Shown: positions 16,688 to 25,530, counted from the first letter of the stretch. The stretch: 64,000 nucleotides of DNA from Bacillus nitratireducens (GCF_001884135.1 NZ_MAOC01000081.1:62001-126000), one strand, 5' to 3'. Translations and numbers: made by a program. The notes: generated from the sequence alone by a model not told the origin.

Positions 16688-17056
16688 ATGTCTTGTGAGT
16701 GCTCAGGGTCAGCATTAACTTGTTGTCCAGATAAAAATTATGTACAAGATAAAGTGTGTAGTCCGTGGTCTGCTACTGTAGTTGCAACAGCAATTGATAA
16801 TGTTCTTTATACAAATAATATTAGCCAAAATGTAGTTGGTACTGGTTTTGTTAAATATGATGTTGGTCCAGGTCCAATTACTGTAGAAGCGCTTGATTCT
16901 GCTGGGGCTACAATTGATACACAAACATTAAACCCAGGAACGAGTATTGCTTTCACGTATCGCCGCTTTGATAGTATACAAGTTGTGTTACCTGCAACAC
17001 CTGCTGGAACGTATCAGGGAGAATTTTGTATTACAACACGTTATCCACTTTCATAG
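16688..17056 (+). CDS. ena1A: Endospore appendage subunit Ena1A (DUF3992)
   Basis: 122 residues. It has a flexible Cys-rich N-terminal connector (MSCECSGSALTCCPDKNYVQDKVC) followed by a jellyroll-like beta domain ending YQGEFCITTRYPLS. This matches the S-type endospore appendage (Ena) subunits of B. cereus, in which cysteines of the N-terminal connector crosslink to cysteines of other subunits in the helical fibre. It pairs with ena1B 20 bp downstream; GAGAGGGG lies upstream of the ATG. It is expected to be expressed during sporulation, but I cannot assign a clear sigma-factor promoter. Confidence 0.9.
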   Translation: MSCECSGSALTCCPDKNYVQDKVCSPWSATVVATAIDNVLYTNNISQNVVGTGFVKYDVGPGPITVEALDSAGATIDTQTLNPGTSIAFTYRRFDSIQVVLPATPAGTYQGEFCITTRYPLS

Positions 17057-17076
17057 CAGAATAGGAGAGGATCAAA

Positions 17077-17421
17077 ATGGGAATGAGAAGTTCCGGTTTG
17101 TCTTGTTGTTCTAATAAAACACTTGTGCAAGATCAAGTATGTACAGACTGGTCTATTACAGGTGCTGGTACTCAAATTGTATATACGAATAATATTACAC
17201 AAGAAGTATATGGTTCAGGTTACGTGAAATATGATGTAGGGGCGGCTCCGATTACAGTTGATTTTTTAGTAGGTGCTACAGTAGTTGATACAATTACTGT
17301 ACAACCACAAAGTAGTGGTACTTTCACTGTACGATATTTTACGACTGTCCGAATTACTACGACAGGAACAACTATTAATCAAGGCGAGTTTTGTATTACA
17401 GTACGTTATCCAATTTCATAA
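17077..17421 (+). CDS. ena1B: Endospore appendage major subunit Ena1B (DUF3992)
   Basis: 114 residues, homologous over its whole length to the preceding gene (VQDQVC.DWS, YTNNITQEVYGSGYVKYDVG, QGEFCITVRYPIS). Cysteines at positions 10, 11, 22 and near 106 match the crosslinking pattern known for Ena1B: connector CC pair plus two core cysteines. The N-terminus MGMRSSGLSCC is shorter in cysteines than that of Ena1A. It ends in a strong terminator shared with the convergent ena1C. Confidence 0.9.
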   Translation: MGMRSSGLSCCSNKTLVQDQVCTDWSITGAGTQIVYTNNITQEVYGSGYVKYDVGAAPITVDFLVGATVVDTITVQPQSSGTFTVRYFTTVRITTTGTTINQGEFCITVRYPIS

Positions 17422-17452
17422 AAAAGCATACCGTAAATGGTATGCTTTTTTT
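17420..17452 (+). terminator. Bidirectional terminator between ena1B and ena1C
   Basis: AAAAAAGCATACC-gtaaat-GGTATGCTTTTTT. It sits between the two convergent genes. Confidence 0.92.
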
Positions 17453-17479
17453 AATTGAGAAAGTAATGAAATTGGTATT

Positions 17480-17905
17480 CTATAAGCAACATGTAAATTG
17501 GCAACAGTACTTGCCTTCTAAATATAGTGAAGGATTACTTTGTATATTAATAATACTGACAGATTGTAAGTCTTTTCCTGTGTAAGATATCGTATTGCCA
17601 GGAAACACAGTGAAAATATTGGTTACTGCTCCAACGATTTGAATTGTAATTGCTTCTGTGCTGCTAGTACTATTGTAAACCGAGACAGTACCTGATATAA
17701 GTAGTATCCCATCACTTTGCCACAGTATCATTGATTGTGATGCATCTTTGGCAGAAGGGATGGTGTTATTAGTTATGAGGAAATTTCCTGCAAATTCATT
17801 TGTTACTCGCTCGCAATTTGGATTTGGAGGAGGGGGCGGTGGACAAGGGTCTGGACAAATAATAGATAAAGGAGCGAAACAGCCAATATTTTTTTTGTTC
17901 TTCAA
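17480..17905 (-). CDS. ena1C: Endospore appendage protein Ena1C (DUF3992)
   Basis: 141 residues. The start is taken as TTG at 17905 because AAAGGAGGGG lies about 7 bases upstream; the 5' extension of the frame has no site. The N-terminus contains a [15 protein letters not shown] segment, then the Ena-type beta domain with a C-terminal CC pair (YCCQFTCCL). The orientation opposite to ena1A/B is the published arrangement for ena1C, which is needed for appendage formation. The proline run is a likely flexible linker. Confidence 0.82.
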   Translation of the reverse strand: MKNKKNIGCFAPLSIICPDPCPPPPPPNPNCERVTNEFAGNFLITNNTIPSAKDASQSMILWQSDGILLISGTVSVYNSTSSTEAITIQIVGAVTNIFTVFPGNTISYTGKDLQSVSIINIQSNPSLYLEGKYCCQFTCCL

Positions 17906-18257
17906 TACAACCCCTCCTTTTAAGTTGTCTTTTACTATTATTAAATGTAGAAGCATGGCCGATGTGTTAAAAAAAGAAGGAAATGTTAAAAATTAAGATT
18001 GTCTAATAGGCTTAAACCTTTACGTATCATTAGTGTTATAGAAAAGATTATATGTGAATAGTCATAGGAAAAGAATGATCAGACTCTTTTAGACAAAAGG
18101 TGGTTGTATACAATAGTACAAGGAATGTTGGACTTAACTTTTAATTAACTGTATATTTACAAAAATCTAATAAAGTTCATTTGTTATTTAAACGACATTA
18201 ATATGTTTTAGATAAAATAGCCCTTGTAATGAATCAATTATTATGAGGAGGATTCAC
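17906..18257. other. Divergent intergenic region, ena1C / metallophosphoesterase
   Basis: About 350 bp, AT-rich. It must hold the ena1C promoter and the promoter of the phosphoesterase gene. I see no repeat, small RNA or clear sigma-K site. Confidence 0.5.
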
Positions 18258-20720
18258 GTGGAAAGAACTGCTTTACGAAAAGTAAAAGGTCTTATTGGAT
18301 TATTAATGGTGTTTGTATTGGCATTTGTATCATTACCGTGGAGTACGTCGGTTAAAGCGGAAGAGAAAAAGCAAGAAAAGGCACCAAGTGAGAAGAAAAT
18401 CGTTTTCCCAGTGGTAAGTGATGTGCATATTAAGGATAGTGGAACAGATGATACATTTCGCTGGAAACGAGCGATTGAGCAATTCAATACGCTTGCACCA
18501 AAGCAAGATGCTTTTGTTATTGTAGGTGATTTTACTGATTCGGGTTCAGTAAAGCAATATGATCGTTTCATGCAAGTGTATAATGAGAATGCAAATAAAG
18601 ATGCGGTACGAATGAATTCTCTAGGTAATCATGATTATTGGAATAACTTGCCTGTAGGGGATGCACAGAAGCGTTTCTTAGAAAAAACAGGAATGGAATC
18701 TATTTATTATCATAATGTAGTGAAAGGGTATCACTTCCTTGTTATGTCACCAGAGGATGGAACAACGCATGGCTATTATTCGGACAAGCAAATTAATTGG
18801 TTAAAAGAAGAAATGGCAAAGGCACAAAAGGATGATCCGGAAAAACCAATTTTTGTGTTTTTACATCAACATATTAAAGATACAGTGTATGGTAGCCAAG
18901 AATGGGGAACGAAAGATAGTGCGAAAATTAATGCGGTATTAAAAGAATATCCACAAGTCATTACGTTTTCAGGTCATTCGCATTATCCGTTAGATGATCC
19001 AAGATCGATTCATCAAAAAGACTTTACATCCGTTGGTACATCTTCTGTAAGTTATATGGAAGTTGAAGGTGGTAAAGTACAAGGAAATATCCCGTCAGGA
19101 GCTAGCACGTTAAGCCAAGGGTTATTAGTAGAAGTGGATGATAAAGAAGTAACAATTAATCGCCGTGATTTCCATACGAATTCTTGGACAGGCGAGCCAT
19201 GGAAAATTCAGTTACCATCAAAGAAAGAAACATTTACGCATGTAGAAGATCGCGATAAAGAAAATCCTTACTTTGCAAAAGATGCGAAGTTATCGGTATC
19301 AAATGTAACAGAAAATGCAGCAACAGTAACATTCCAGCAAGCATTGGACAACCTTCTTGTTCATTCTTATCGTGTACAAGCTAGAGATAAGCAAACTGGA
19401 GAAATAAAGAATAAATTGTTAGCATTCTCAGAGTTTTATCGTGATCCAGTTCCAAAAGAACTTACATTTACACTTGCAGGATTAGATGGTGGGAAAGCAT
19501 ATACACTTGAGGTATTTGCGATTGATTCGTTTGGAAATGAGAGCGTGCAGCCATTAACTGCAGAAATCACAACGAAAAAAGATAACATCGATCCGAATGT
19601 AAAGGTGCCAAAGGCAGACGTTTTTGATGTGAATTTCTTAGATGGTACATTTAAAGATAACTCACCGTTTGGAACAAAAGGTGATGTGAAAGGGAATGTA
19701 TCTATTGAATATGATAAAGCGTTGAAAACAAATGTAATGAAATTAAATGGAAAAGCAAATACATTTGGGTATCTTCCGTTTTCAGCAGCACAAAAAGAAA
19801 AAGTAGCAAATTCATTTACGTTAGAAACTGTATTTTCAATGAATGAAATTCGCGGACAAGGTATTTTGCAAAATACAGAGAGCGGTGGAATTGGTTTTGA
19901 GTCTACAGGAAGTGGATATGTAGAATTATGGGCTCATATTGGCGGAAGCTATAAACGTGTGGGTGTTCAATTAGAAGCAAACAAAACGTATCATTTAACA
20001 GGAACATATAACGGCAGTGAAGTAGCAATTTATGTAGATGGTAAAAAAGTAAATAGTCAGCCAGCTCAAGGGAAAGTATATCACCCGAACGTACCATTCG
20101 CACTTGGTGCAGATCCTGATAGCAACGGAAATGGCGGTATTCCGTTAAATGGACAAATTACACTCGCAAAATTATATAGTAAAGCATTAAGTTCTTCAGA
20201 AGTAGTAGCGGCATATAATGAGTTTTCTACTCGTACAAAATTAGAGCAAGTAAATGCGCTATATGAAGAGAGTGGAAAAGTAAAAGAAGTGTTAGCTGGT
20301 ACTTATGAATTTGGTGAAAAGCCAGGTCAGTATTCACAAGCAGCTTTTAACGAATTACAAAGAAGCTATGACAATGCAAAGAAAGTGTTTGAGAATATAG
20401 TAAGTACAGGAGAACAAATTGTTCAAACGTATAATGAATTAAAAACAGCAAACCAAACATTTGTACAATCAAAAGTAGCAGAAGAACAGCCAAAAACACC
20501 GAAAGAAAAATTACAAGTGAATATTGAATCTGCAAAAGCTTTAGTAAAGAAAGCACAAGATGGAAATGTAACAGACGGTTCTGTTAAATCATTAAGTCAA
20601 AAAATCACAGTTGCAGAAGCTGTGTTACAAGATAAAAATGTAAAAGATGAGTATGTAGAATCAATGAATCGTACGTTAGAGCACGCTATTTCACTCGTTG
20701 AAAAAAGTATCAATAAGTAA
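18258..20720 (+). CDS. Secreted metallophosphoesterase with LamG-like domain
   Basis: 820 residues. The start is GTG 18258: TGAGGAGG lies 6 bases upstream, and the longer ATG frame would start on that site. The signal peptide ends near STSVKA|EEK. A calcineurin-like phosphoesterase domain (about 50-300) shows all metal-site blocks: SDVHI, GDFTDSG, GNHDYW, LHQH and SGHSHY. A fibronectin-III-like segment (about 345-440), a concanavalin/LamG-like domain (about 450-640) and a helical C-terminal region (about 650-820) follow. There is no LPXTG anchor. It probably hydrolyses an extracellular phosphate ester, perhaps binding carbohydrate through the LamG domain. Substrate unknown. Confidence 0.85.
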   Translation: MERTALRKVKGLIGLLMVFVLAFVSLPWSTSVKAEEKKQEKAPSEKKIVFPVVSDVHIKDSGTDDTFRWKRAIEQFNTLAPKQDAFVIVGDFTDSGSVKQYDRFMQVYNENANKDAVRMNSLGNHDYWNNLPVGDAQKRFLEKTGMESIYYHNVVKGYHFLVMSPEDGTTHGYYSDKQINWLKEEMAKAQKDDPEKPIFVFLHQHIKDTVYGSQEWGTKDSAKINAVLKEYPQVITFSGHSHYPLDDPRSIHQKDFTSVGTSSVSYMEVEGGKVQGNIPSGASTLSQGLLVEVDDKEVTINRRDFHTNSWTGEPWKIQLPSKKETFTHVEDRDKENPYFAKDAKLSVSNVTENAATVTFQQALDNLLVHSYRVQARDKQTGEIKNKLLAFSEFYRDPVPKELTFTLAGLDGGKAYTLEVFAIDSFGNESVQPLTAEITTKKDNIDPNVKVPKADVFDVNFLDGTFKDNSPFGTKGDVKGNVSIEYDKALKTNVMKLNGKANTFGYLPFSAAQKEKVANSFTLETVFSMNEIRGQGILQNTESGGIGFESTGSGYVELWAHIGGSYKRVGVQLEANKTYHLTGTYNGSEVAIYVDGKKVNSQPAQGKVYHPNVPFALGADPDSNGNGGIPLNGQITLAKLYSKALSSSEVVAAYNEFSTRTKLEQVNALYEESGKVKEVLAGTYEFGEKPGQYSQAAFNELQRSYDNAKKVFENIVSTGEQIVQTYNELKTANQTFVQSKVAEEQPKTPKEKLQVNIESAKALVKKAQDGNVTDGSVKSLSQKITVAEAVLQDKNVKDEYVESMNRTLEHAISLVEKSINK

Positions 20721-20728
20721 GGTATAAG

Positions 20729-20761
20729 AAAAAGAAGCTTATCATGATAGGCTTCTTTTTT
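20729..20761 (+). terminator. Terminator after the metallophosphoesterase gene
   Basis: GAAGC.TATCatGATA.GCTTC stem followed by TTTTTTG. Confidence 0.8.
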
Positions 20762-20800
20762 GTTATACTAAAAGTAGTATAGAAAAAGGGAGCGAATAAT

Positions 20801-21004
20801 TTGGAAGAGAAAAAGCTAAAAAGAATTCTTGAATATGTATGGATCGCCGTTGTGCTCCTTGTAGGATATTATTTATTAAAAGATAAAAGTATATGGATTC
20901 TATTTCTAATGACATTTTTATTAGCGGGATTAGGAACGTTATTTATTAACTTTTTCTTTGATAGTGTAAACGCGTGGAGAAAGAAAAAGAAAGAGACGAA
21001 GTAA
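20801..21004 (+). CDS. Small two-helix membrane protein
   Basis: 67 residues starting with TTG, with AAAAAGGGAGCG upstream. Two hydrophobic helices (about 12-25 and 29-48) lie between a charged N-terminus and a very basic C-terminus (AWRKKKKETK). I do not recognise the family. Good ribosome site and membrane topology support a real gene. Confidence 0.6.
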   Translation: MEEKKLKRILEYVWIAVVLLVGYYLLKDKSIWILFLMTFLLAGLGTLFINFFFDSVNAWRKKKKETK

Positions 21005-21010
21005 GGGAAA

Positions 21011-21066
21011 ATAAAGTGAAGCTTTAATCAGTGGGAGTCTTACTGCCCGGCAAATAGCGGGATAAG
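21011..21066 (+). repeat. Short bcr1-related repeat
   Basis: ATAAA-GTGAAGCTTTAATCAGTGGG ... ACTGCCCGGCAAATAGCGGG-ATAAG. It has both ends of the bcr1 element but only about 46 bp in between, with near-identical 5-bp flanks. It looks like a miniature or internally deleted relative. Confidence 0.65.
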
Positions 21067-21113
21067 TATACAAAAGTTGATCGGTATATTTTTTGTTTTA
21101 CAATCGTTAATGA

Positions 21114-21147
21114 AAATAGCTCGCCTTTATGATAGGCGAGCTATTTT
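21114..21147 (-). terminator. Terminator of the APC permease gene
   Basis: AATAGCTCGCCT-ttatgat-AGGCGAGCTATTTTTTT, symmetric; next to the stop codon of the minus-strand gene. Confidence 0.9.
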
Positions 21148-21148
21148 T

Positions 21149-22552
21149 TTATGCTTCTTTTTTCTCATCATTTGTTTTTTCATTAGCTAAATGACTATGT
21201 TTTCTAGAGTAGAAGAAGTAGACGCATAAACCGACTATAAGCCAAACTGCAAAGCTGATCCATGTTGTTTTGGAGAGATTCATCATTAAATATAAACAAC
21301 AAAGAATAGCGACAATTGGTAATGCAGGTACGAGAGGTGTACGAAAGCCTCGTTTTAAATCAGGATGAGTTTTACGTAAAATAAGTACAGCAAAGCAAAC
21401 GAAGGTGAAGGCTGTTAACGTACCGATGTTTACTAAATTAGCTAGTAAATGTAAGTCTAAAAGTCCTGCTAATAAAGCTGCAAATACTCCAGTAATCCAT
21501 GTGTTTAATAAAGGGATTTTTACTTTTTTATTTACGCGTGATAACGCTTTCGGGAGTAAGCCGTCTCGGCTCATCGCATAAGAAACACGAACTTGTCCAT
21601 ACATAACGACTAAAAGAACGGTTGTCATTCCTGTCATCGCACCAACTGCAAGTAGCCCCGCAATTGTATCTTCACCAACGAAATGTAGTGCAAATGCAAC
21701 TGGATCAGAAACGTCTAATTGCGTATAAGGAACCATGCCTGTTAAAACGAAAGATACGATCATGTATAAAACTGTACAAATAAGAAGGGAACCGATAATG
21801 CCAATTGGTAAATCACGCTGCGGTTTTTTCGTTTCTTCTGCCGCGGTTGCGATTGCATCAAAACCTAAAAAGGCGAAGAAGACAGTGGCAGCTCCGGTAA
21901 TAATACCGTCGTACCCGAATGGAATGAACGGTGTCCAATTTTCAGGCTTTACATATTTTGCACCCGCTACGATAAAGGCGATAATAACTGCTAATTTTAT
22001 AAGGACCATAATATTATTAATGCGTGCGCTTTCGCGTATACCAAAACTTAAAAGCCCAGTAATGAGAAGTAAAATACAAACAGCTGGTAAATCAATGAGA
22101 CCACCTTTTCCTGTACCAGGGGCCGAGGCTATTATGGCGGGCAGATGGATGTTAAATCCTTGTAGTAAAGATTGTAAATAACCAGACCAACCGACAGCTA
22201 CTGCTGCGACGGCAAGTAAATATTCGAGCATTAAACACCAACCAACGATAAAGGCGACAACTTCTCCGACTGTCATATATGCGTAAGTATACACACTTCC
22301 TGAGACAGGAATAGAAGAAGCAAATTCGGCATAACAAAAGGCTACACAAGCACAAGTAAATGCAGCAATAAGGAATGATAACATAATACCAGGACCAGAA
22401 TGTTTCGCTGCGACAATACCTGTTAATACAAAGATCCCTGTCCCAATTACGGCGCCAATTCCTAAAAATGTTAAATCGAGTGCGGTTAATGTTCTATCTA
22501 ACTGCCGTGGTGATTCAGTACTAAGCGCTTTTTTTCGTAATAATGACTTCAC
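21149..22552 (-). CDS. APC-superfamily amino acid permease (cationic amino acid transporter type, YfnA-like)
   Basis: 467 residues, about 12-13 helices. The conserved first segment GIGAVIGTGIFVLTGIVAAKHSGPG and the helix-6 region ATVFFAFLGFDAIATAAEETKKP are those of the CAT subfamily. The GTG start is preceded by GGGGGGAGAG. It is a monocistronic unit, probably for amino acid uptake; the specificity is not readable. Confidence 0.88.
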   Translation of the reverse strand: MKSLLRKKALSTESPRQLDRTLTALDLTFLGIGAVIGTGIFVLTGIVAAKHSGPGIMLSFLIAAFTCACVAFCYAEFASSIPVSGSVYTYAYMTVGEVVAFIVGWCLMLEYLLAVAAVAVGWSGYLQSLLQGFNIHLPAIIASAPGTGKGGLIDLPAVCILLLITGLLSFGIRESARINNIMVLIKLAVIIAFIVAGAKYVKPENWTPFIPFGYDGIITGAATVFFAFLGFDAIATAAEETKKPQRDLPIGIIGSLLICTVLYMIVSFVLTGMVPYTQLDVSDPVAFALHFVGEDTIAGLLAVGAMTGMTTVLLVVMYGQVRVSYAMSRDGLLPKALSRVNKKVKIPLLNTWITGVFAALLAGLLDLHLLANLVNIGTLTAFTFVCFAVLILRKTHPDLKRGFRTPLVPALPIVAILCCLYLMMNLSKTTWISFAVWLIVGLCVYFFYSRKHSHLANEKTNDEKKEA

Positions 22553-22795
22553 TTTGGACTCTCCCCCCGTTTTTTCATTTCCATAACTGCGAATATATTA
22601 TGAGCCCACTAGAAAAGAGTATGTAAGTGAATGGAGGTACAGTTATGGTATGTAGTTATTTAAAAATTCTGGGTTAATCTTAATATAATTCAGAATATTT
22701 TGTCAAATAAAAAATATGACAAATAAAATGCGAATGAATAGGGGAAACTACTTGCAGAAATAGACGAAGGTTAACAGAGTGACAAAACCACTCTT

Positions 22796-22905
22796 AAAAG
22801 TTTCACTTTATCCCGCATTAACTGCCCGTAAATGCCCGATTAGTGCGGGCTAATAATCAGTGGGGATGGGAAAATTCCCCACTGATTAAAGTTTCACTTT
22901 ATAAA
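22796..22905 (-). repeat. bcr1-type repeat (copy B), shortened, directly upstream of the antiporter gene
   Basis: On the minus strand it runs from GTGAAACTTTAATCAGTGGG to GGGCAGTTAATGCGGG, about 96 bp, lacking about 60 bp of the middle of copy A. Both sides carry AAGTTTCACTTTAT (22797-22810 and 22889-22903). The outer flank therefore itself looks like a bcr1 end and the element may be nested in an older one. It ends 16-20 bp before the antiporter start codon. Confidence 0.75.
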
Positions 22906-22920
22906 GTAGGAGAAGATGCT

Positions 22921-24048
22921 ATGTTATTTTATTTTGAACTTGTTGTCATTTTACTTTGTACGAAATTAGCTGGTGATATTAGCGTGCGACTCGGCCAGCC
23001 TTCTGTACTTGGTAAATTAATTGTTGGTATTATTATCGGTCCAGCTTTACTTGGTATTATTAATAGTTCAGAACTTATTGATGAACTTAGCGAGATTGGT
23101 GTTTTGCTACTTATGTTTATGGCGGGGCTTGAAACAGATTTAGAAGAGTTAAATCGGAATTTAAAATCTGCATTCGCAGTAGCGATGGGAGGAATTATTT
23201 TCCCATTCCTTGGTGGGTATTTAGCAGGACTTGCGTTTGGAATGTTACAGTCGCATGCAATCTTTTTAGGATTATTACTTTGTGCCACTTCGGTTAGTAT
23301 TTCTGTTCAAACACTAAGAGATTTAGGGAAAATGAATACGAGAGAAAGTACGACGATTTTAGGGGCTGCTGTATTTGATGATGTAATTGTCGTTATTTTA
23401 TTAGCATTTGTGATGAGTTTTTTAGGTACACAAGATGTAAATGTAACGCTTGTCATTGCAAAGAAAATTATCTTTTTTGTAAGTATCGTTTTCATTTCTT
23501 GGAAAGTTGTTCCATGGATTATGAAAATGCTCGTACCACTTCGCGTAACAGAAGCGTTAATTAGTGCAGCTCTTATTATTTGTTTCTCTTTTTCGTATTA
23601 CAGTGAAATGATGGGAATCGCAGGTATTATTGGAGCATTTGCAGCCGGAATTGCCATTTCTCAAACAGAGTATAAGCACGAAGTAGAACATAAAATTGAA
23701 CCGATTGCTTATGCGATATTTGTACCGGTGTTCTTCGTAAGTATTGGAATGGAAATTACATTTCAAGGCATTGGAAGCCAGCTTTGGTTCATTATCATCA
23801 TGACGCTTATTGCGATATTCACAAAGTTAATCGGATCAGGCTTAGGAGCAAGACTGACAGGGTTCAACCTTCAATCTTCTATTAGTATCGGTGCGGGAAT
23901 GGTTTCGCGCGGAGAAGTCGCGCTTATCATCGCGGCGAATGGGCTTGCGGCGAATTTATTAGCGAAAGAAAATTTCACAGCGATTGTTATTGTTGTTATA
24001 TTGACGACGATTATTACGCCGCCGCTTTTGAAGAAGTATTTTGTATAG
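22921..24048 (+). CDS. CPA2-family cation:proton antiporter (NapA/GerN-like)
   Basis: 375 residues. The start MLFYFELVV is chosen because GTAGGAGAAG lies 6 bases upstream; the longer frame begins inside the bcr1 repeat. It has about 12 helices. LGQPSVLGKLIVGIIIGP is the family N-terminal motif, AAVFDDVIVVILLAFV (about 130-145) carries the Asp-Asp ion-binding pair, and ISIGAGMVSRGEVALIIAANGL is the C-terminal signature. No TrkA-type regulatory domain. In B. cereus relatives (GerN, GerT) such antiporters act in spore germination or outgrowth in salt. The physiological role here is an inference. Confidence 0.85.
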   Translation: MLFYFELVVILLCTKLAGDISVRLGQPSVLGKLIVGIIIGPALLGIINSSELIDELSEIGVLLLMFMAGLETDLEELNRNLKSAFAVAMGGIIFPFLGGYLAGLAFGMLQSHAIFLGLLLCATSVSISVQTLRDLGKMNTRESTTILGAAVFDDVIVVILLAFVMSFLGTQDVNVTLVIAKKIIFFVSIVFISWKVVPWIMKMLVPLRVTEALISAALIICFSFSYYSEMMGIAGIIGAFAAGIAISQTEYKHEVEHKIEPIAYAIFVPVFFVSIGMEITFQGIGSQLWFIIIMTLIAIFTKLIGSGLGARLTGFNLQSSISIGAGMVSRGEVALIIAANGLAANLLAKENFTAIVIVVILTTIITPPLLKKYFV

Positions 24049-24054
24049 AAGAAA

Positions 24055-24087
24055 AGAGCTTATCTGATGTAGGTAAGCTCTTTTTTT
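24055..24087 (+). terminator. Terminator after the antiporter gene
   Basis: AGAGCTTATC / GGTAAGCTCT stem followed by TTTTTTT. Confidence 0.9.
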
Positions 24088-24172
24088 ATTGCAAAAAGCA
24101 ATGGTCATGTGGCATGAAAGGTTTTGAATTATGGTAAAATCTATGTATGTGATATGACAAGGAGAGGGAAGT

Positions 24173-24487
24173 GTGAAGATTACAAAGGGGAAAGTTATAG
24201 GTGTAATCATACTCATTGCACTATGTATACCATTTACTGCATGGAAAGAATCAAAAGTGAAAGATTTTCCAGTTTCTATTTTTTCTTCTTATGTAGAAGA
24301 CGAAAACCCGAAAGACTATAAGTACACTGCTTTTGTACCTGACTTTGCAATTTGGATACATGGATGGGAAAAACAGCGATCTGAAGGTGAAATAACGTCA
24401 TATAAAAAAGGGGATCGAACTGTAATTGTTCACCATCCTCCTGGCGATGATGGTTTTTATCTTTTTGAAGCAAGAGAAAATAAGTGA
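24173..24487 (+). CDS. Hypothetical membrane-anchored protein
   Basis: 104 residues starting with GTG, AAGGAGAGGG upstream. It has one N-terminal hydrophobic helix (about 6-22), then a soluble domain rich in aromatic residues (FAIWIHGWEKQ, HHPPGDDGFYLFEA). I do not recognise the family. It lies 29 bp upstream of murR and may be co-transcribed with it. Confidence 0.6.
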   Translation: MKITKGKVIGVIILIALCIPFTAWKESKVKDFPVSIFSSYVEDENPKDYKYTAFVPDFAIWIHGWEKQRSEGEITSYKKGDRTVIVHHPPGDDGFYLFEARENK

Positions 24488-24516
24488 AAGCAACCGTAAG
24501 AAGTGGAGGTTAAATA

Positions 24517-25380
24517 GTGAAAGCTTCAACATTACTATTTAAAATTGAAAGTAATATGGATCAATTTTCACCAGCTGAAAAGAAGGTTGCCATGTACATA
24601 ATGGGGAATGCAGAAATTGTTCCGAACTTAACGACGAAAGAAGTGTCAACGAATGCAGGCGCAAGTGAGGCGAGTGTTGTTCGCTTTTGTAAATCGATTG
24701 GGATTGGAAGCTTTAAAGCATTTAAAATCGCGCTCGTTCGTGAATTGACGATTGCTGATTATAATATTAATGATTTTTCAGTTATGAATACGGAAGATGG
24801 ACCGTATGACTTGTTTAATAAAGTTACGTATGTGAATAAAGCTGCAATTGAGGCGAGCGTTACTGCGATAGATAAAAAGGAACTTGAGAAAGCTGCAGAT
24901 CGTATTGTAAATGCAGATAAAATTATATTTTATGGAGTAGGCGGATCAGCTACTCCGGCGATGGATGGGGCTTATAAATTTACAAGGCTCGGTTTTACAG
25001 CGATGATGCTATCTGATTTTCATATGATGTTGCCGCTTGTGACGAATTTAAAAGAGGGCGATATATTTGTTGCGATTTCAACATCTGGTCGTACGAAAGA
25101 TGTACTTGAAATGGCGCAATATGCGAAGAGACAAGGTGCAACAGTTATTGCGATTACAAAGCTTGACCAATCATCACCTTTATATAAAGAAGCGGATATT
25201 CGTCTTTGTATGCCAGATGTAGAGCAAGATCATCGTATTGCAAGTATTGCTTCAAGAATGACACAACTGAATATGATTGATGCTTTATATGTGATTACGT
25301 TTAATCGTATTGGTAATAAAGTGTTGGATCAATTTATGGAGACAAGAGAAGAAGCTCTACGGTTACGGAAGTTAAAATGA
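24517..25380 (+). CDS. murR: MurR/RpiR-family transcriptional regulator of MurNAc utilisation
   Basis: 287 residues. An N-terminal RpiR helix-turn-helix (about 20-65: TTKEVSTNAGASEASVVRFCKSIG) is followed by a SIS sugar-phosphate-binding domain (about 115-265, GVGGSATPAMDGAYKF and STSGRTKDV). The GTG start has GTGGAGG upstream. The next genes encode MurNAc-6-P etherase, a MurNAc PTS permease and MupG, so the effector is expected to be MurNAc-6-phosphate. A palindrome over the murQ start point is its probable target. Confidence 0.9.
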   Translation: MKASTLLFKIESNMDQFSPAEKKVAMYIMGNAEIVPNLTTKEVSTNAGASEASVVRFCKSIGIGSFKAFKIALVRELTIADYNINDFSVMNTEDGPYDLFNKVTYVNKAAIEASVTAIDKKELEKAADRIVNADKIIFYGVGGSATPAMDGAYKFTRLGFTAMMLSDFHMMLPLVTNLKEGDIFVAISTSGRTKDVLEMAQYAKRQGATVIAITKLDQSSPLYKEADIRLCMPDVEQDHRIASIASRMTQLNMIDALYVITFNRIGNKVLDQFMETREEALRLRKLK

Positions 25381-25381
25381 G

Positions 25382-25407
25382 AAGATGGGGAAACCCATCT
25401 TTTTTTG
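25382..25407 (+). terminator. Terminator between murR and murQ
   Basis: GATGGG-gaaa-CCCATC stem followed by TTTTTTT, so murR is a separate transcription unit from murQ-murP. Confidence 0.9.
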
Positions 25408-25428
25408 CATACTGACATAAATTCGTCA

Positions 25429-25516
25429 TGAAAAGAAATAAAATTTCATAAAATAATAAAGTAATGTTGATTTTAAATTTCTTAAAGTTATAATGAAAGT
25501 ATGAAATTAAATTTCA
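25429..25516 (+). promoter_or_regulatory. murQ promoter with candidate MurR operators
   Basis: TTGATT (25467-25472), 16 bp, TATAAT (25489-25494). A palindrome TGAAATTAAATTTCA (25502-25516) covers the predicted start point. A second inverted pair TGAAA-N10-TTTCA lies at 25429-25448, upstream of the -35. The arrangement fits repression, or looping, by the adjacent RpiR-type regulator. Confidence 0.65.
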
Positions 25517-25530
25517 AAGTGGGTGGCAAT

